The notes beneath the pieces are model-generated. The model did no database searches. It saw only the letters and a list, made by a program, of their open reading frames with translations, and was not told the origin of the DNA. DNA of 51,228 nucleotides from Streptomyces sp. MUM 2J (lineage in GTDB: Bacteria; Actinomycetota; Actinomycetes; Streptomycetales; Streptomycetaceae), in the NCBI RefSeq assembly GCF_022414535.1, contig NZ_JADWYM010000047.1:1-51228 (forward strand), read 5' to 3'. Positions 36,593 through 45,437 of this stretch are shown here, in pieces. Numbering within the stretch: position 1 is the first letter of the stretch; the number at the start of each line of letters is the position of its first letter. The translations under genes and the position numbers were made by a program.

Positions 36593-39304
36593 CTACCGTG
36601 TCCCCGAGTGGATCCAGCGCGTGAGCTCCACCCGCGAGTGGATTCGAAGTTTGCGGTAGATCTGCCGCAGATGGAAGGCGATCGTATGCGGTGAGACGTA
36701 CATCGCTTTTGCCACCTGTCTATTGGTCAGGCCGTCCGCCACCAACTCGGCCACTTTGCGTTCGGTTTCCGTCAACCTGGTCCCCTCGGTATGCGGGCAG
36801 GTGGAGCGCTTCCAGTGACGCCTCACCACACCGAGGTCCCTCAAACGGTGGCGGATCCGTGCCGCGTCACGTTGAGCGCCAATCGCCCGGTAGCCGGCGC
36901 CCGCCTCGTCCAGATGGCGAATGGCCTGGTCCCGGTCGCTCCGTGTGAGCAGGGTGCCCGTGTCCTCGGTCGCGGACGCGCGCGCCCACAGGTCCCGGTG
37001 CAGCGCGACCGCGGATTCCAGCGCGCCAACGTTCCCCTCGCACACCCCACGCACGTGGGCGGCTGCCGCAGTGATGCTTGTGACCTCGGCGTTCGCCTTG
37101 GCGAGCCGCTGCATCGCGTCTGACACGGCCATGGCCCGCTCCGGCGCGTCCGTCTTGATGTGGGCACGCGCAAGCCATGCGGCAGCAGCCGGTTCTTCGA
37201 TCAGCAATACCAGGCGGGACGCCTCGTCGCCGTCGACCGTGTCCAGCGCTCCGAGCAGGGCTTCCCGGTCGCCAAACGCCGCCGCGATCTGTGCTTCCAG
37301 CCAAGCGCCGGCCGCGGACCACCGCCACGGCGATGAGGCCCCCACGGCCCGCAGCCGCTCCTGGTACTCGGCCAGGCGTGCCGAGGCGCCCCGCCACAAG
37401 GAGAGCGTGCCGACGACGGTGAGCGCGTACCGGGACAACGGTGAGTCCGTGCCGGTGTTCGCGAGCACCGCCTCCGCTTCGGCAAGGGCGTCGTCGTAGT
37501 TTCCCTCGCCGAGTGCCAACCGGGCGCCGAGGATCCGCACGATGCCGTCGGCGCGCCAGGCGGAGGCCTGAGGCAACTCGGCGAGAGCCGAACGGGCTTC
37601 CGCGGGCTGCCGCAGATTCACATGGAACCCGAAGAGCACGGCACGGGCGTCCACGTGGAACCCGGAACCGGCGTAGTCGCACCGCAGGGCGTCGCGGCAG
37701 CTGCGCAGCGCCTGCGTCACCTGTCCCCGCCGCCACTGCTCGATGGCCCGGACAACCAGGTCACCGCCTGAACGCGGTCCGTGCACTGCCACGGACGCGG
37801 CCGAATCCCGGGTGTCGTCCGGCGCCGTCGCGGGCTTCGCCTGCAGAGCGGCACCGAAGTGCTCGGAGGCAACCAACTCGCCGCGCAGATCCTCCGGAAC
37901 ACCGGGTTCGGCGAGCACACTGCGGGCAGTGTCAGAACCTTCCTGCGGACGGCCGCTCAGCGTCTGGGCGATTGACAGCCAGTACCGGATCCTTGCCTGC
38001 GCCGTCGGGTTCGGCCGCTGCGGTGGTGCTTGCGACGTCAGCTCGACGGCACGGTTGGGGAGACCCAAGCGGACGTAGGCCTCCATGGTGATGCTCAGGA
38101 GCAGTGGTCGGACTTCGTCCTCGGGTGAGACGAGCTCTAGGCCGAGTGTCGCGAACTTGAGCGCGTCCCGCGGCGAGTTGCTCGCGATCTCTCCGGCCGC
38201 GCGAGCCATGACGGCCACCGCCTGTGGGTCGCCCTGCTGTGCGCCGACCGCCAGGTGCCGCGCGGCCAAGAGCGCCGGAGCGCCTCGTCGCAACAGCATG
38301 TCTGCTGCCTGACGGTGCAGGGCCTTCCTGATGTTGATGGGTAGCGCCTGGAGCAACGCCCGACGGACGGGCTCGTGACGGAAGGCGACCATCTCGCTGT
38401 CGGCGGACAGGACGCGTGCGTTCGACGCCTCGACGAAGGCGTCCACCAGGGACACGACGGGCACCTCCAGGAGATGCGCGACGTCCTCAGCGTTGTTCTC
38501 CCGGCCCAGTACGGCGGCGGCCACCAGCATCTCGCGCGTCTGCTCCCCTAGGGGAAGGACCGTGTCCGACACCAAGTCGAGAAGACACCGAGGGAGTTCG
38601 TCCGAGGCGAACTCGACCAGCTTTCCCTCCGCGGTTATCCGGCCGTCCCGGATGAGACCGTGCACGAGCCTCATGAACGTCGCCGGTACGCCGTCGGCGC
38701 AGGCCAGTAAGGACATCAGTGCCTCGCATGGAACCGTGCCCACTACGTCTTCCACCGCTTTGCACACGGCTTGTTCGGGCAGGCGGTCCAGGCTCACGTC
38801 GAGCGTGTTCGCAGCGCCACGGCGGAATGATTCCCCGTTGGGGACTCCGTTGTCCGAGTAGCAGGTCAGCACGTGCAACTGCGGTCGGGAGTCCGGCAAC
38901 GCGACCGCACCCGACGCCGAGAGGAACGCGGGGTCCCATGCGTTCGCATCGTCCAGGGTGATCAGCAGCGGTCGCCCACTGATGTGGTTCGCCGGAGCTC
39001 CTGGCAGGTGCAGTGGCCGATGATCCCGTCCGGTGCGAAGCACATCGAAGCCCAAACGGGCGGCCATTCTCTCCACCTCGAGCAGCAACCTGGTCTTGCC
39101 GATGCCACGGGGACCGCGGATGCGTATCTCGCCACTCGTTCGTGACAGGGCGACGCGCTGAAGGATCTTGGACAGGCGTGCTACTTCGTGTTCGCGACCG
39201 CGGAGCGGCAAGTCTGACGCGAAGTGCGCCAGTGCGTGGGGCCCTGCGGTCCTCAGCGCGTCGGCATCAGCGGAGGAGAGCCGTCGGGACGACGTCAGTG
39301 GCAT
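36593..39304 (-). CDS. staR: LuxR-family regulator of the LAL type, likely pathway activator (StaR/RebR-like)
   Basis: A 903-residue protein with an AAA/STAND ATPase part and a C-terminal LuxR helix-turn-helix. RIRGPRGIGKTRLLLEVERM is Walker A (about residues 62-80) and PLLITLDDANAWD Walker B. The middle is helical, with TPR-like repeats. The end, LTETERKVAELVADGLTNRQ then VAKAMYVSPHTIAFHLRQIY, is the DNA-binding domain. Such large ATP-binding regulators activate the rebeccamycin and staurosporine clusters. ATG 39304 follows a GGGGGGAA ribosome site. A TTA codon encodes Leu199, so its translation probably depends on bldA. It is convergent with the biosynthetic operon across the terminator at 36558. 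Confidence 0.92.
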   Translation of the reverse strand: MPLTSSRRLSSADADALRTAGPHALAHFASDLPLRGREHEVARLSKILQRVALSRTSGEIRIRGPRGIGKTRLLLEVERMAARLGFDVLRTGRDHRPLHLPGAPANHISGRPLLITLDDANAWDPAFLSASGAVALPDSRPQLHVLTCYSDNGVPNGESFRRGAANTLDVSLDRLPEQAVCKAVEDVVGTVPCEALMSLLACADGVPATFMRLVHGLIRDGRITAEGKLVEFASDELPRCLLDLVSDTVLPLGEQTREMLVAAAVLGRENNAEDVAHLLEVPVVSLVDAFVEASNARVLSADSEMVAFRHEPVRRALLQALPINIRKALHRQAADMLLRRGAPALLAARHLAVGAQQGDPQAVAVMARAAGEIASNSPRDALKFATLGLELVSPEDEVRPLLLSITMEAYVRLGLPNRAVELTSQAPPQRPNPTAQARIRYWLSIAQTLSGRPQEGSDTARSVLAEPGVPEDLRGELVASEHFGAALQAKPATAPDDTRDSAASVAVHGPRSGGDLVVRAIEQWRRGQVTQALRSCRDALRCDYAGSGFHVDARAVLFGFHVNLRQPAEARSALAELPQASAWRADGIVRILGARLALGEGNYDDALAEAEAVLANTGTDSPLSRYALTVVGTLSLWRGASARLAEYQERLRAVGASSPWRWSAAGAWLEAQIAAAFGDREALLGALDTVDGDEASRLVLLIEEPAAAAWLARAHIKTDAPERAMAVSDAMQRLAKANAEVTSITAAAAHVRGVCEGNVGALESAVALHRDLWARASATEDTGTLLTRSDRDQAIRHLDEAGAGYRAIGAQRDAARIRHRLRDLGVVRRHWKRSTCPHTEGTRLTETERKVAELVADGLTNRQVAKAMYVSPHTIAFHLRQIYRKLRIHSRVELTRWIHSGTR
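38708..38710 (-). promoter_or_regulatory. TTA codon in the LAL regulator gene
   Basis: The plus-strand TAA at 38708-38710 is an in-frame TTA on the coding strand, codon 199 (594 bases after the ATG at 39304), in the text EALMSLLACADG. With the TTA in the StaC-like gene it points to developmental (bldA) gating of the pathway at two levels. Confidence 0.8.
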
Positions 39305-40307
39305 GAGGTTCCCCCCGATGCTGTAGGTATCGAGGCACGAGTACACAAGCGGTGATCGCTGTCCTGCAGTGCCGTGCCCGTCGGCGCCCCAAGACGCTCC
39401 GCACCCGGTGAACCTGCTGTTCGGGTGATGCCGGGCGTAACTGCCGCCTTCCACGGGAGTGCCGGTGGCGTGACCGCTTGCGCAGGGCGGTACTCGGCAG
39501 CGATGTCGCTGCACCGCACCATCCGGCACGCTGCGGCCCGACGGGCCATGTCTGCGAGTTCGCGGTTCTCGGCCCAGAAGTCGGTGTGGGTGGTGAGCGC
39601 ATCGGACCCGGCGAAAGACCGGTGTGAGCCTTGGGGGCTGCGCGCGGCCATGGAGAGGCCGGAGGCGGTGGTCGAGGCCGCTGCGTCCTTCCTGTCCGCT
39701 GCCGTGCGAGTTCGGTCGTCGGCTTGCCCGATGTGGGCCGGGACTTCGGACGGGACAGGCCGCGCGGCGTGGATGTGCGGACCCGGTGCGGTGTACCAAT
39801 CTGGGAGTTTCTTCTGGTGACGCCCTCCTGACGCGATGGGTCTCTTCCTGCATGCCGGGCCGCGTCCGTTGGCTTCGGCCACGGTCTGGAACCGTGCCTG
39901 TCCCGCGGTCACCGTGAGCGCCGTCGTGGCACTGGTCGCGGGCATGGACCGTACGGTCGGAACACTTGCCGCGGCCGAGCCGGACAAGGTGATGTGCGCC
40001 ATTTCGTCTCTCCCACCCAAATAGGACGGTAACTCAAAATGATCACGGAGGAACGGAAGTAGTGACACGGCTACGGCAGAGGGGGTGCGGTTCTTCCCGG
40101 CACACGCACCCTCGGGCAGCCTGTACGGCGTCGGCGGCGCCCTTCATTGTGTCCGCTCAATGTCGTCACCGGGCCGGATGGCGTTCTCCTGGGCATCCAG
40201 GAATACCCCTCATGCTTGGGTGTTGCATCGATGGATCTTCCCATCTCCTGATTGGATATTTTCCGGCATATCCCAGATTCTGTGCTACCTTGACGGGGAA
40301 ACTCCCG
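39305..40307. other. 1-kb region upstream of the regulator, no secure gene
   Basis: A minus-strand frame from ATG 39999 (good GGGAGAGACGAA upstream) runs 234 codons to 39295 and would overlap the regulator start by ten bases. Its first 45 codons have high third-position GC and give a Thr/Ala-rich sequence, but the rest is low-complexity with no family motif. It may be a short real protein followed by noncoding DNA. Around 40150-40310 the DNA is clearly more AT-rich, which suits a promoter region; no pair of hexamers could be fixed. Confidence 0.4.
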
Positions 40308-40550
40308 ATGTCCCTGACGCAACCGCCTTCACCTGAGAATTCGAAATCTGTGAAATCCGCCAGGGCGGAAACAGGGCGGCTGCTCAGGGGCACCTACTGC
40401 AGCGCCGGCGCCGCCTCGGTGCGCTCGGTGACGGAACCGGCTTCGCACCGCCTTCGCGAGTCCCCCGGGCCCACCCTGCCGACAATCGATCATCTGGCCT
40501 GGGAACCGGGATGGAAACCGTCGTCCCGACCCAGAGAACCTCGGACATGA
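40308..40550 (+). CDS. possible small protein, function unknown
   Basis: ATG 40308 with GGGGAAA nine bases upstream opens 80 codons in plus frame just after the AT-rich stretch at 40150-40310. The product is polar, with a single Cys (RGTYCSAGAASV) and a Pro-rich end. A competing minus-strand frame (40384-40548) also has a fair ribosome site, so neither is secure. Confidence 0.3.
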   Translation: MSLTQPPSPENSKSVKSARAETGRLLRGTYCSAGAASVRSVTEPASHRLRESPGPTLPTIDHLAWEPGWKPSSRPREPRT

Positions 40551-41227
40551 GAATGCCTTTCCTGCATGTGATGGCGGTACGTTTCTTTGGGCCGGCGGAC
40601 GCCTGAGTTGCGCGCATAGAGTCTGCCCTCGATGTCTTTCGAGTCCGACTTACGCCTCGCTGTTTCGCTGTAGGGGGTACGCTAGCGGCATGTCGCTTTC
40701 CGTGAGAAAGAAAAGCCTCTTTAGGGATTTCCTGTGAGAGATTTTCGGCCACCTTGTGCTGGAAGTGGCGCCGAAGTGGTTCTCGATCCCCGCGCTCATC
40801 GACCAAGATCAATCGCGGATGGGTCCATTACTCAGTCTGGATCCACCGCGTGATCGCCGTCTGCGATCGGGGCGGGAACAGGGAAGTGCCTTGTGAACTG
40901 CGATGATGGGAGTACTTCGCGCTTCCAGCATGCACGATCACTCAGGTTGAATCGGTGGTGTCCGGCTGGTTGATCAGGCCCTTGAGGTCCAGGCCGATGG
41001 TCCGCAGGCAGCCCTCGATCAGGTGCGGGCGGTACTGGATCCTTACCGTTCTGTCTGGGTTCGCACCGGTCATTCGTACGATCGGGAGGCCCAGGGGCGC
41101 CAGGTGTGGCTGTACTGGACCTGCTGCCTATGTGGCTGAAGGAGATTGGCCGCCCGGTGCCCTGCGACGACTCGGCCTACTGACCTTTCAGTCGTAGATC
41201 GGCGGGTTCGTTGCAGTTCGTCGATCT
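40551..41227. other. non-coding or degraded DNA before the IS island
   Basis: No full gene is visible. On the minus strand 40943-41074 there is a 43-codon frame beginning at ATG with RTVRIQYRPHLIEGCLRTIG followed by LDLKGLINQPD that looks like the natural C-terminus of some protein, but I cannot name it. The stretch next to 41227 should contain the displaced end of the IS1182-type element interrupted by the IS5-type insertion. Confidence 0.4.
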
Positions 41228-41238
41228 CTGAGTGGACG

Positions 41239-41637
41239 TTAAGTCCGTTTCTGGTAGCGGCCTCGTCCGGGCTGGGTGAGGAAGCCTTGACGGAGGAGGC
41301 GTCCGAGACGGCTGCGGGTGATGTTGACGGATGCCTCGTCGGTGGGCATGCCGAGGAGTGCGTGCAGCTCCCGGGCTCGGAACTCTTGGTCGGGGTGCTG
41401 GTTGAAGGCGTTCACGATGGCCTGGTAGACGCTGTTCGTCTCGGGCGCTTCGGAGTCTTCTTGGGCCGGTGCGAGTTCGGCGATGACTTTCCGGGTGGTC
41501 GCCAGGTCCGTGAGTCGTGCTTCGGTCTCGGCCAAGGCGGCGGTCAAGTGCTGGATCTGGTCGCGTAGTTCACCGGCCCGAGCCATGGCCCTCTCGTGCT
41601 GTGTCTGGAGGCCTGCCAGGAACTCGAGGATGTTCAC
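41239..41637 (-). CDS. IS-associated accessory protein (coiled coil plus winged helix)
   Basis: A 132-residue protein whose N-terminal half is a coiled coil (ERAMARAGELRDQIQHLTAA and ALAETEARLTDL) and whose C-terminal half looks like a small winged-helix domain (FRARELHALLGMPTDEASVN, then RLGRLLRQGFLTQPGRGRY). GTG 41637 overlaps the transposase stop (GTGA), so the two are coupled; its own TAA lies within the terminal inverted repeat. Proteins like this are often encoded beside IS5-type transposases in Streptomyces; a role in end binding or control of transposition is inferred. Confidence 0.75.
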   Translation of the reverse strand: MNILEFLAGLQTQHERAMARAGELRDQIQHLTAALAETEARLTDLATTRKVIAELAPAQEDSEAPETNSVYQAIVNAFNQHPDQEFRARELHALLGMPTDEASVNITRSRLGRLLRQGFLTQPGRGRYQKRT

Positions 41638-42188
41638 GCAGCCAGCCCGAGGGTGTCGCGCCAGGCCGGACTCGGTGTGGTGAGGCGGCGTGCCATGTTC
41701 GCGATGGAGGCCCAGTAGACGCGTGAGGCGGACGTGTCGGGCCGGTGGTCGTACTCACGGGCCAGACGCCGGTGCAGCATCAACGTGCCGTTGACCTGCT
41801 CCACGATCCATCTTTTCGGTTGCGGGACGGATGGCGTCCCGCCGAGTGGTGTAGCCGATCAAGCTGGCGGAATCCGCAGGTCGTAGCCCGAATCGCCCTC
41901 GCCGGCGGCCCTGTTGGGGCTCGCCGAGCTGGGACCAGCGGTGATCGCACGACGGACTGCAGCGGCACGTACCGGACGGCTCCGAAGCGGAGGCGACGGA
42001 CCGTGATCGGCTACACCGCGGCGGGGGACACGGCCGCGGGACGAAGCCTTTGCCCTGGTCGGCCGGGTTGCGGCGGACGACCTCGACGTCAATGTCCAAC
42101 AACGCGCCACGGATCAGGACTTCGTCCTTGAAGCCCTGGTCCACCAGGGCCTTCTCCAGCCGCATCCCGCACCGCTCGGCGGCCTGGT
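41634..42188 (-). pseudogene. C-terminal part of the split IS5-type transposase
   Basis: From the IS21 junction the frame gives NQAAERCGMRLEKALVDQGF then KDEVLIRGALLDIDVEVVRR and NPADQGKGFVP. There a 206-base insertion intervenes; beyond it the sequence resumes in another frame with KRWIVEQVNGTLMLHRRLAR, SRVYWASIANMARRL and TPSPAWRDTLGLAA. Both junctions rejoin exactly when the insertions and one copy of each target duplication are removed, so the gene was intact before. Confidence 0.85.
41830..42035. mobile_element. 206-base MITE-like element with 8-base target duplication
   Basis: It is bounded by the direct repeat GCGGGACG (41822-41829 and 42036-42043). Near its ends it carries a perfect 14-base inverted repeat, GGTGTAGCCGATCA at 41848-41861 and its complement at 42004-42017, with further imperfect pairing outwards (GCGTCCCGCCG against GTGTCCCCCGCCG). 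No protein of its own is encoded. Deleting it with one repeat restores the transposase frame (GGC TTC GTC CCG CAA CCG AAA AG). Eight-base duplications fit several IS families (IS256, ISL3); the donor transposase is not identifiable here. Confidence 0.8.
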
Positions 42189-42246
42189 TGTCGACGGTCA
42201 CGTAATTCCCCAGGTCCTCGCCCCGGTCGGGTCTAGGTTGGCGAGT

Positions 42247-42771
42247 ATGACCATGCGCGGGTGGAGCTATCGCTATGTCGGACCGGCCGAGTTGAGGAGC
42301 CTCGTCCGACCGGACGGCGAAGGTCAGGGCATGCGGTCGCCGGCGGACTTCCACGAGTGGGTTTCGGCTCGGACGGTGGAGGAGTTGGCCCAGCCCTTCA
42401 CCTTCGTTGTCGATCAGGCTGGGGTCCTGCGTCTCGCGCCGCGTCGCAGTGAGCACGTGGTGTGTGCTGGTGGAGAAGCGGTACTGGGCGCTGGTGAGAT
42501 CAGCTTCCGCGAGGAGTCCGGGCGGTGGGCGGTCGACGAGGTCAGCAATCAGTCGACCGGCTACTGCCCGGACGTCAGCTCATGGTCGGCCGTCGTCGAG
42601 GCCCTGGACCAGGCCGGGATCGATCGCCCGTCCGGTTTCACCCACGAGGTGGTGTTCCGGCGCTGCCTCTCCTGCCAGCAGCTCAACATCGTGCGCGAAG
42701 AGGACTTCGTCTGCGTCTTCTGTGACGAGACCCTGCCGAGGGAGTGGAACGTCGACCAGCCCGGACCCTAG
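42247..42771 (+). CDS. passenger gene: hypothetical protein with C-terminal zinc ribbon
   Basis: A 174-residue protein between the left end of the IS21-type element and istB, convergent with istB and overlapping its stop by four bases. It starts RGWSYRYVGPAELRSLVRPD and ends in a likely zinc ribbon, FRRCLSCQQLNIVREEDFVC followed by VFCDETLP (CxxC...CxxC). ATG 42247 is preferred over the TTG at 42238; no strong ribosome site is seen. No transposition motif is present. A role in defence, regulation or immunity is possible but not shown by the sequence. Confidence 0.7.
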   Translation: MTMRGWSYRYVGPAELRSLVRPDGEGQGMRSPADFHEWVSARTVEELAQPFTFVVDQAGVLRLAPRRSEHVVCAGGEAVLGAGEISFREESGRWAVDEVSNQSTGYCPDVSSWSAVVEALDQAGIDRPSGFTHEVVFRRCLSCQQLNIVREEDFVCVFCDETLPREWNVDQPGP

Positions 42772-43532
42772 GCGGTCGGCGGCTTGCCGGTCGGGTCCTT
42801 GGGCCGCTTGTTGGGCCGGTAGCTGGGGCCGTTCATGATCACCTGATGGCTGGCGTTGATCAGCCGGTCCAGCAGTGACTCGGCGACGACCGGGTTCGGG
42901 AAGAGAGGATACCAGTCGCTGGGCGCCCGGTTGCTCGTGATGATCAGAGAGCGTCCTTGCCGCTCGGAGACGAGTTCGTAAAGGTCATCGGCCTGGGACG
43001 CGGTCAGCTGGCGCATGGCGAAGTCGTCGAGGATCAGCAGGTCAGGGCGGATGAGTTCGCGCATGCGCTTGTCCCAGGTGCGGTCCGCATGACCGCCTGC
43101 GAGCTCGCTGAGGATGCGGCTGGTCTTGCTGAAGCGGACGTTGGCGCCCTGGCGGACGGCCTGGTGGCCGAGGGCCTGGGCGACGTGTGTCTTCCCGACC
43201 CCGACGGGCCCGAACAAGATGACGGACTCGCCGGAGTGGAGCCAGCGCAGGGCCGCGAGGTCGCGGATCTGGGCGGCGGGCAGCTTCGGGGAGGCGGTGA
43301 AGTCGAAGCCCTCCAGTGTGGCCTGCTGCTCGAACTTCGCTCTGCGCAGGCGCCGTTCGAGCGCGACGGATTCGCGACGGGTGATCTCGTCCTGGCAGAG
43401 GACCTGGAGGAAGTCGAGGTGTCCGAGCTCGCCCTTTTGGGCCTGGGTGAGGCGGGCGTCGAGGGTTTCCAGCATGCCGGACAGCCGCAGCGTCTTCAGC
43501 GACTCGCGCAGGGCGGTGGTCATCACGCTCAC
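42768..43532 (-). CDS. istB: IstB, ATPase of the IS21-type element
   Basis: A 254-residue AAA+ ATPase of the DnaC/IstB family acting as helper of IstA in target choice. ESVILFGPVGVGKTHVAQAL is Walker A (about residues 103-122), PDLLILDDFAMRQL Walker B, and SLIITSNRAPSDWYPLF the sensor region. The GTG start overlaps the istA stop (GTGA), the standard IS21 arrangement. It looks complete, so the element may be functional. Confidence 0.93.
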   Translation of the reverse strand: MSVMTTALRESLKTLRLSGMLETLDARLTQAQKGELGHLDFLQVLCQDEITRRESVALERRLRRAKFEQQATLEGFDFTASPKLPAAQIRDLAALRWLHSGESVILFGPVGVGKTHVAQALGHQAVRQGANVRFSKTSRILSELAGGHADRTWDKRMRELIRPDLLILDDFAMRQLTASQADDLYELVSERQGRSLIITSNRAPSDWYPLFPNPVVAESLLDRLINASHQVIMNGPSYRPNKRPKDPTGKPPTA

Positions 43533-45151
43533 CGGCCGGCCTCCTCTGCGCCGGCGTCGACGTGACCCTGGTCGTCGTGAACCTCGCCGGGGATCTGCAG
43601 GGGGACGGTGGCGGCGAACAGGCCCTCGGGGCCGTGCAGGAAGGCCGCGGCTCCGGCGTCGCCGGCCTCCGGTTCCGGGTCGGTCTCGGTGCCGGCGACC
43701 AGGATGCCCTTGACGGTCCGGTAGGACGGATCACCGACCGCGACCGCCTTCGCGCAGGCGGCTTCGAGTCTGGCGTCGCCGTACTTCTTGCGCAGTCCGA
43801 GCACGCCCTGGGCGGCCTGGAGCCGGTAGAGGGCGTTGACCTCCAGCAGTTGGTCGATCACCTGACGGCAGGCGTCCCCGACCTGCGAGGCTTGGCCGCG
43901 GCACCAGATCGGCGTGCGCATCTGGAAGGCGATCTTTTCAGGCGGGTAGTCATTTTTGTCCGTGCGTTTGCCCTGCTCAAGTGCCGTGTGCGTCTTGACC
44001 AGCTCGCCCTCGTGGAAGACCTGCACCATCGTGGCGGTGGAGCGGACATCGACACGGCGGCCGATCAGCTTCCAAGGCACCGAGTAGAGCGTGCGGCCGA
44101 CCTTGATGTGGATGTCAGGGCCGACGGTGGCCTGTGACCATCTGGCCAGCACAAACGGCTCCTCGGGCAGCGGCAGCAGGGCCGTGGCCTCCACCGCCTC
44201 GAAGACGGACAGCGGCTTCGCGCCGCCCAGCGGGCGGCACTGACGCTGACCTGCAACGTTCGTGGCCCAGAGAAGGGCCTCGGCCTGCATGTGCTCCAGC
44301 GAGGTGAACGTCCGACCGCTCCAGAACGAGTCGCGAACATAGGGCATGGGCCGCTCGACCCGCGGCTTGTCCTTCGGCTTCGATGCGCGGGCCGGGTCCA
44401 CCAACGTGCCGTAGTAGGTGGCGAGTTCGGCATAGGAGCGGTTGATCTTCGGGTCGTAGAGGTCCGGCTTGTCGACCCCGGTCTTAAGGTTGTCCGGCAC
44501 CAGGCGGTGCGGGACGCCGCCGAAGAAGCGGAAGGCTTCTGCGTGCGCGAGGGTCCAGGCGTGCTGGTCCATGTGCGTCACCGGGCGGACGAACATGTGC
44601 CGCGAGGCGGGCAGCACCATCACGAACGCCCAGATCCGGTGGCGTTTCCCGGTCGTGGGGTTGATCCACTGCCCCAGGAAGCCGTAGTCGATCTGGGCCT
44701 CCGAGCCCGGCTCGACGTCGTCCCGCAGCACCGTGACCTTTGAGCGGGCTGCCTCGTCGGGCAGGTTCTCGTGGACCCAGCGGCGGAACGTCGTCAGTGA
44801 CACCTTCAACTTGCCCTCGTCGCGGAGGCGTTGGTGGATCGTGGTGACCGTGGTCGTCTTCAGCAGTTCCTTGACGTAGTCGCGGTGCGGCTCGATCTCG
44901 CCCCACCTGACCTGGTTCAGCTTCCGGCTCGTGAGCTCGGGGAACCAGTTCTTGAGCAGCTTGGCCCAGTCCGTCTCGCTCATGGGCGGCCCGCCCGGGG
45001 TGATCCCCGCCTTTTCCGCCGGTGCCAGGTACTTCCTGATCGTCTTGCGGTCCACCCTCAGCGAGGCGGACACCTGGCTCTTGGACCGGCCCGCGTACCA
45101 GTGCACGTAAATCTCGACGATGTCGACCACGGTGAATGTTCTCCTTGCCAT
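43529..45151 (-). CDS. istA: IstA, transposase of the IS21-type element
   Basis: A 540-residue DDE transposase. It begins with a helix-turn-helix (YAGRSKSQVSASLRVDRKTI), continues with the catalytic core (EAQIDYGFLGQWINPTTGKR with the first Asp; PHRLVPDNLKTGV with the second; the Glu near KPRVERPMPYVRDSFW) and has the basic C-terminal domain of IstA. ATG 45151 gives the usual N-terminus MARRTFTVVDIVEIYVHW. Undisturbed over its whole length, with istB coupled behind it. Confidence 0.92.
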   Translation of the reverse strand: MARRTFTVVDIVEIYVHWYAGRSKSQVSASLRVDRKTIRKYLAPAEKAGITPGGPPMSETDWAKLLKNWFPELTSRKLNQVRWGEIEPHRDYVKELLKTTTVTTIHQRLRDEGKLKVSLTTFRRWVHENLPDEAARSKVTVLRDDVEPGSEAQIDYGFLGQWINPTTGKRHRIWAFVMVLPASRHMFVRPVTHMDQHAWTLAHAEAFRFFGGVPHRLVPDNLKTGVDKPDLYDPKINRSYAELATYYGTLVDPARASKPKDKPRVERPMPYVRDSFWSGRTFTSLEHMQAEALLWATNVAGQRQCRPLGGAKPLSVFEAVEATALLPLPEEPFVLARWSQATVGPDIHIKVGRTLYSVPWKLIGRRVDVRSTATMVQVFHEGELVKTHTALEQGKRTDKNDYPPEKIAFQMRTPIWCRGQASQVGDACRQVIDQLLEVNALYRLQAAQGVLGLRKKYGDARLEAACAKAVAVGDPSYRTVKGILVAGTETDPEPEAGDAGAAAFLHGPEGLFAATVPLQIPGEVHDDQGHVDAGAEEAGR

Positions 45152-45437
45152 CCGGTGCGTCCGTCGGCCTCTCGGCTCGCGGATTGAGGGCCCGCGACGC
45201 TCCGAGAGGTCCAGGTCCTCAACCCGGGCACCGGCATGCCCATGGGGAACTCGCCCGATTCGCAAGGATTGACTAATCAGTGATCAAACCACTCGAAACA
45301 GGGAATATCACGCCAGTCCGAGCATGGTCGGCAGCACCATCGATGGTCGGCGCCCCGGTGGGGAATCGTGACCACGCGGGTGGGGAATTACGTGGCGCTG
45401 ATCATGCAGGTCGTGGGGAATTACGTGACCGCCGACA

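Larger units (their letters stand above)
42189..45437. mobile_element. IS21-type element with a passenger gene
   Basis: Ends TGTCGACGGTCACGTAATTC (from 42189) and, read inwards from 45437, TGTCGGCGGTCACGTAATTC are near-perfect inverted repeats starting with TG. Flanks carry the 5-base duplication CTGGT (42184-42188, 45438-45442). Additional copies of the CACGTAATTCCCCA block occur inside the right end (about 45380-45393 and 45413-45426), the multiple end repeats typical of IS21. It contains istA and istB (minus) and, at the other end, an unrelated plus-strand gene at 42247-42771. It split the IS5-type transposase. Confidence 0.88.

Noticed and set aside
39295..39999. 234-codon minus-strand frame overlapping the regulator start
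   Set aside because: Good ribosome site but no recognisable motif and low-complexity sequence after the first 45 codons; mentioned only as a possibility in the gap entry.
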